A stretch of DNA of 43,533 nucleotides from JBFLYZ01 sp040756415. Its GTDB lineage: Bacteria > Bacteroidota > Bacteroidia > JADZBD01. Where the stretch lies: contig JBFLYZ010000028.1 in assembly GCA_040756415.1 (NCBI GenBank), positions 1 to 43,533 of the forward strand, given 5' to 3'. Shown piece by piece: positions 41,883-43,533 of this stretch (position 1 is its first letter; every line of letters starts with the position of its first letter). Under the pieces are notes generated by a model, which saw only the letters and a program-made list of their open reading frames with translations, did no database searches and was not told the DNA's origin. The position numbers were made by a program, and so were the translations under genes.

Positions 41883-42521
41883 ATGCCAAAGATCAAAATG
41901 CCGAGAAGCAGTCCCTCATTGGATATGACTCCAATGGTGGACCTGGCTTTTTTGCTTGTAACGTTCTTCATGTTAACCAGCCAGTTCAGGGCCGAAGAGC
42001 CTGTGATCGTGGATACTCCTGCTTCGCAGAAGGAGATGAAATTGCCGGACAAAGATATCATGCTCCTGACCATCGACAGCGCGGGCCGCGTATTCTTCAG
42101 CATAGACCAGAAGGACGTGCGCATAGCCATGCTGGAAGAAATGGGCAACCGTTACAAGATCGAGTTCACCGAAGAAGAAAAGGAAACCTTTGGTAAAATG
42201 GGCTCCTTCGGCCTGCCCATAGGCAACCTGAAAGAGTACCTGGCCCTGGATGGCGGTGACCGCGAAAAGGTGAGCAGGCAGTTCAAGGGTATTCCCATGG
42301 ATACCACCACCAGCCTCACCAACGAGCTGTTCAACTGGGTGGACGCGGGCCGCAGGATGTCGTTCAATAAGTACCAGAAAGGCGTGCTGCGCTATGCCAT
42401 CAAAGGCGATGGAGACGCAAATTACAAGAAGATAAAGAAAATAATAGAAATGTTCCAGAAGGACGAGATCAACGTGAACCGATTCAACCTGATCACCAGC
42501 CTGGAAAGTGAACAAAAGTAA
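41883..42521 (+). CDS. exbD: ExbD/TolR family biopolymer transporter (copy 1)
   Basis: A 212-residue protein with one N-terminal membrane helix that carries the essential Asp (Asp20, DMTPMVDLAFLLVTFF) and a periplasmic part. It is about 70 residues longer than E. coli ExbD; the extra, charged region (about 85-165) includes FTEEEKETFGK and AGRRMSFNKYQKG. It follows exbB by 62 nt and precedes the second exbD by 12 nt. Confidence 0.94.
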   Translation: MPKIKMPRSSPSLDMTPMVDLAFLLVTFFMLTSQFRAEEPVIVDTPASQKEMKLPDKDIMLLTIDSAGRVFFSIDQKDVRIAMLEEMGNRYKIEFTEEEKETFGKMGSFGLPIGNLKEYLALDGGDREKVSRQFKGIPMDTTTSLTNELFNWVDAGRRMSFNKYQKGVLRYAIKGDGDANYKKIKKIIEMFQKDEINVNRFNLITSLESEQK

Positions 42522-42533
42522 AACAGCAGAGCA

Positions 42534-43175
42534 ATGGCACAATTAGATACCGGTGGTGGCGACAGTAAAGGCGGCAAACACCAGAAACAGCGGGCCAAGA
42601 AGCAATCCACACACATAGACATGACGCCTATGGTGGACCTGGCCTTTCTGCTGCTTACCTTTTTCGTTCTCACCTCCACCTTCAGCAAACCGGTTACCAT
42701 GGAGATCACCATGCCGGTGAAGCCCAAAGATAAAGAGGATAAGACCGAGGTGAAGCATATCGTTACCCTGGTGGTGACCAAAGGCGACACGGTGGCCTGG
42801 TATTACGGCAAGCTGGATACCGCATCCGCAGCTCCTTTTAATATTTCCTCGTTCAGCAAGGACGGTATCCGGAAAGTGCTGATGGAAAATAACAGGGAGA
42901 CCATCAAGAAGATCCAGGAGATAGAGAAAAAAATACTGGCCGATAAATCAATGGACGAACAGAAGCGCAAGGAGCTTTACACCAAGCAGGCCGTTGACCT
43001 GATGGGCGAGAAGGATGCGCTTACCGTGGTGATCAAAACCACCGATGACGCCAAATACGGCCGGGTGGTGGATATGGTTGACGAAATGAGCATAGTGAAC
43101 GTAGGAAAATATGCCCTGGTAGACATCTCGGAGACCGAGCTTGCCTTTTTACAGCAGCAGAAAATTATAAAATAA
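42534..43175 (+). CDS. exbD: ExbD/TolR family biopolymer transporter (copy 2)
   Basis: A 213-residue paralogue of the previous protein. The N-terminus is a Gly/Lys/Gln-rich cytoplasmic tail, then the membrane helix with Asp35 (DMTPMVDLAFLLLTFFVLT). The periplasmic part has a charged helical insertion (about 115-155; IQEIEKKILADKSMDEQKR) and ends DISETELAFLQQQKIIK. The two ExbDs differ outside the membrane helix, so they may form a heterodimer in the ExbB ring or serve different partners. tonB begins 7 nt downstream. Confidence 0.94.
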   Translation: MAQLDTGGGDSKGGKHQKQRAKKQSTHIDMTPMVDLAFLLLTFFVLTSTFSKPVTMEITMPVKPKDKEDKTEVKHIVTLVVTKGDTVAWYYGKLDTASAAPFNISSFSKDGIRKVLMENNRETIKKIQEIEKKILADKSMDEQKRKELYTKQAVDLMGEKDALTVVIKTTDDAKYGRVVDMVDEMSIVNVGKYALVDISETELAFLQQQKIIK

Positions 43176-43182
43176 CATTCCC

Positions 43183-43533
43183 ATGATAGGCGCAATTTTG
43201 ATCGTGATCTTTTTGCTGGCGGTAGTAACCGCTCTGGCATTTGATCTGAGCTGGTTCAATGTAACCATAGGCAAAAGAAATGAACTGGTCTTCAACGAAA
43301 AGAACAAAAGCTATGGCGCGTTCGTGATCAGGCGCGATTACACCAATGCGGTGCTGCTCGCCCTGCTGATCTCCGTAGGCGTACTGGGCTCCACCTACGC
43401 GGTGCCCAAGCTGATCGAGTTCTTTTCAAAGGAAGAAGTGGTGGAAGATAAAATGACCAAGAACTTTGACGTGAAGCTGATGGAACCTCCTCCTATGGAT
43501 GAGAAAACTCCTCCGCCTCCGCCCCCTCCTCCG
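43183..43533 (+). CDS. tonB: TonB energy transducer, 5' part (cut by window end)
   Basis: 117 residues are visible from ATG 43183 and the frame runs off the right edge. Two hydrophobic segments (about 3-19 and 56-75) flank ELVFNEKNKSYGAFVIRRDY, a motif type typical of Bacteroidota TonB proteins just before the membrane helix. A periplasmic stretch then leads to PPPMDEKTPPPPPPPP, the Pro-rich spacer that lets TonB cross the periplasm. The C-terminal receptor-binding domain is outside the window. The first hydrophobic segment is an extra one compared with E. coli TonB. Confidence 0.85.
   Translation, partial: MIGAILIVIFLLAVVTALAFDLSWFNVTIGKRNELVFNEKNKSYGAFVIRRDYTNAVLLALLISVGVLGSTYAVPKLIEFFSKEEVVEDKMTKNFDVKLMEPPPMDEKTPPPPPPPP

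Overview
The window reads as chromosomal DNA of a free-living, respiring member of the Bacteroidota. The evidence is two types of type IX secretion (T9SS) sorting domain, a PorP/SprF protein, an OmpA/propeller protein of PorE-like architecture, a TonB-linked outer-membrane receptor, an ExbB-ExbD-ExbD-TonB cluster, a split 14-subunit complex I operon with a short NuoG, and promoter boxes of the Bacteroidota type (TTTG, about 20 bp, TAnnTTTG). Genus cannot be told from the sequence alone. No tRNA, rRNA, CRISPR array or intact transposase gene was found.

Region 1 (1-10.4 kb) is a surface and secretion block. It holds the 3' end of a T9SS type-B cargo gene, a PorP/SprF-family protein, a TPR/propeller/OmpA protein, and a 2038-residue secreted protein made of a BNR/sortilin-like propeller, two PKD domains, a choice-of-anchor-J-like domain, ten near-identical Ig-like repeats and a type-A sorting domain. 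It ends at a strong hairpin terminator.

Region 2 (10.4-24.5 kb) is mixed cell-envelope content. A sigma/anti-sigma pair (the anti-sigma carries a TPR tail) is divergent from a large alpha-2-macroglobulin with a CFEQ thioester motif. Then come a small Gln-rich exported protein, a CX4CH cytochrome-like lipoprotein, a GEVED-domain T9SS cargo, a helical cytoplasmic protein, a TonB-type beta-barrel receptor and a leftward three-gene envelope operon with two lipoproteins.

Region 3 (24.6-38.4 kb) is a complete complex I operon in the order A-B-C-D-(small ORF)-E-F-(zinc ribbon)-G-H-I-J-K-L-M-N. Two small non-nuo genes sit inside it. Most of its longer intercistronic gaps hold short repeats or hairpins, each of a different sequence.

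Region 4 (38.4-43.5 kb) has a dicarboxylate/amino-acid:cation symporter with a charged insertion, a DedA protein, a 372-bp gene-free leader with three 21-bp-spaced repeats and a good promoter, and exbB-exbD-exbD-tonB, cut by the window end. Complex I builds the proton-motive force, ExbB/ExbD/TonB can spend it on outer-membrane receptors such as the one at 20.4 kb, and T9SS exports the adhesin-like proteins.
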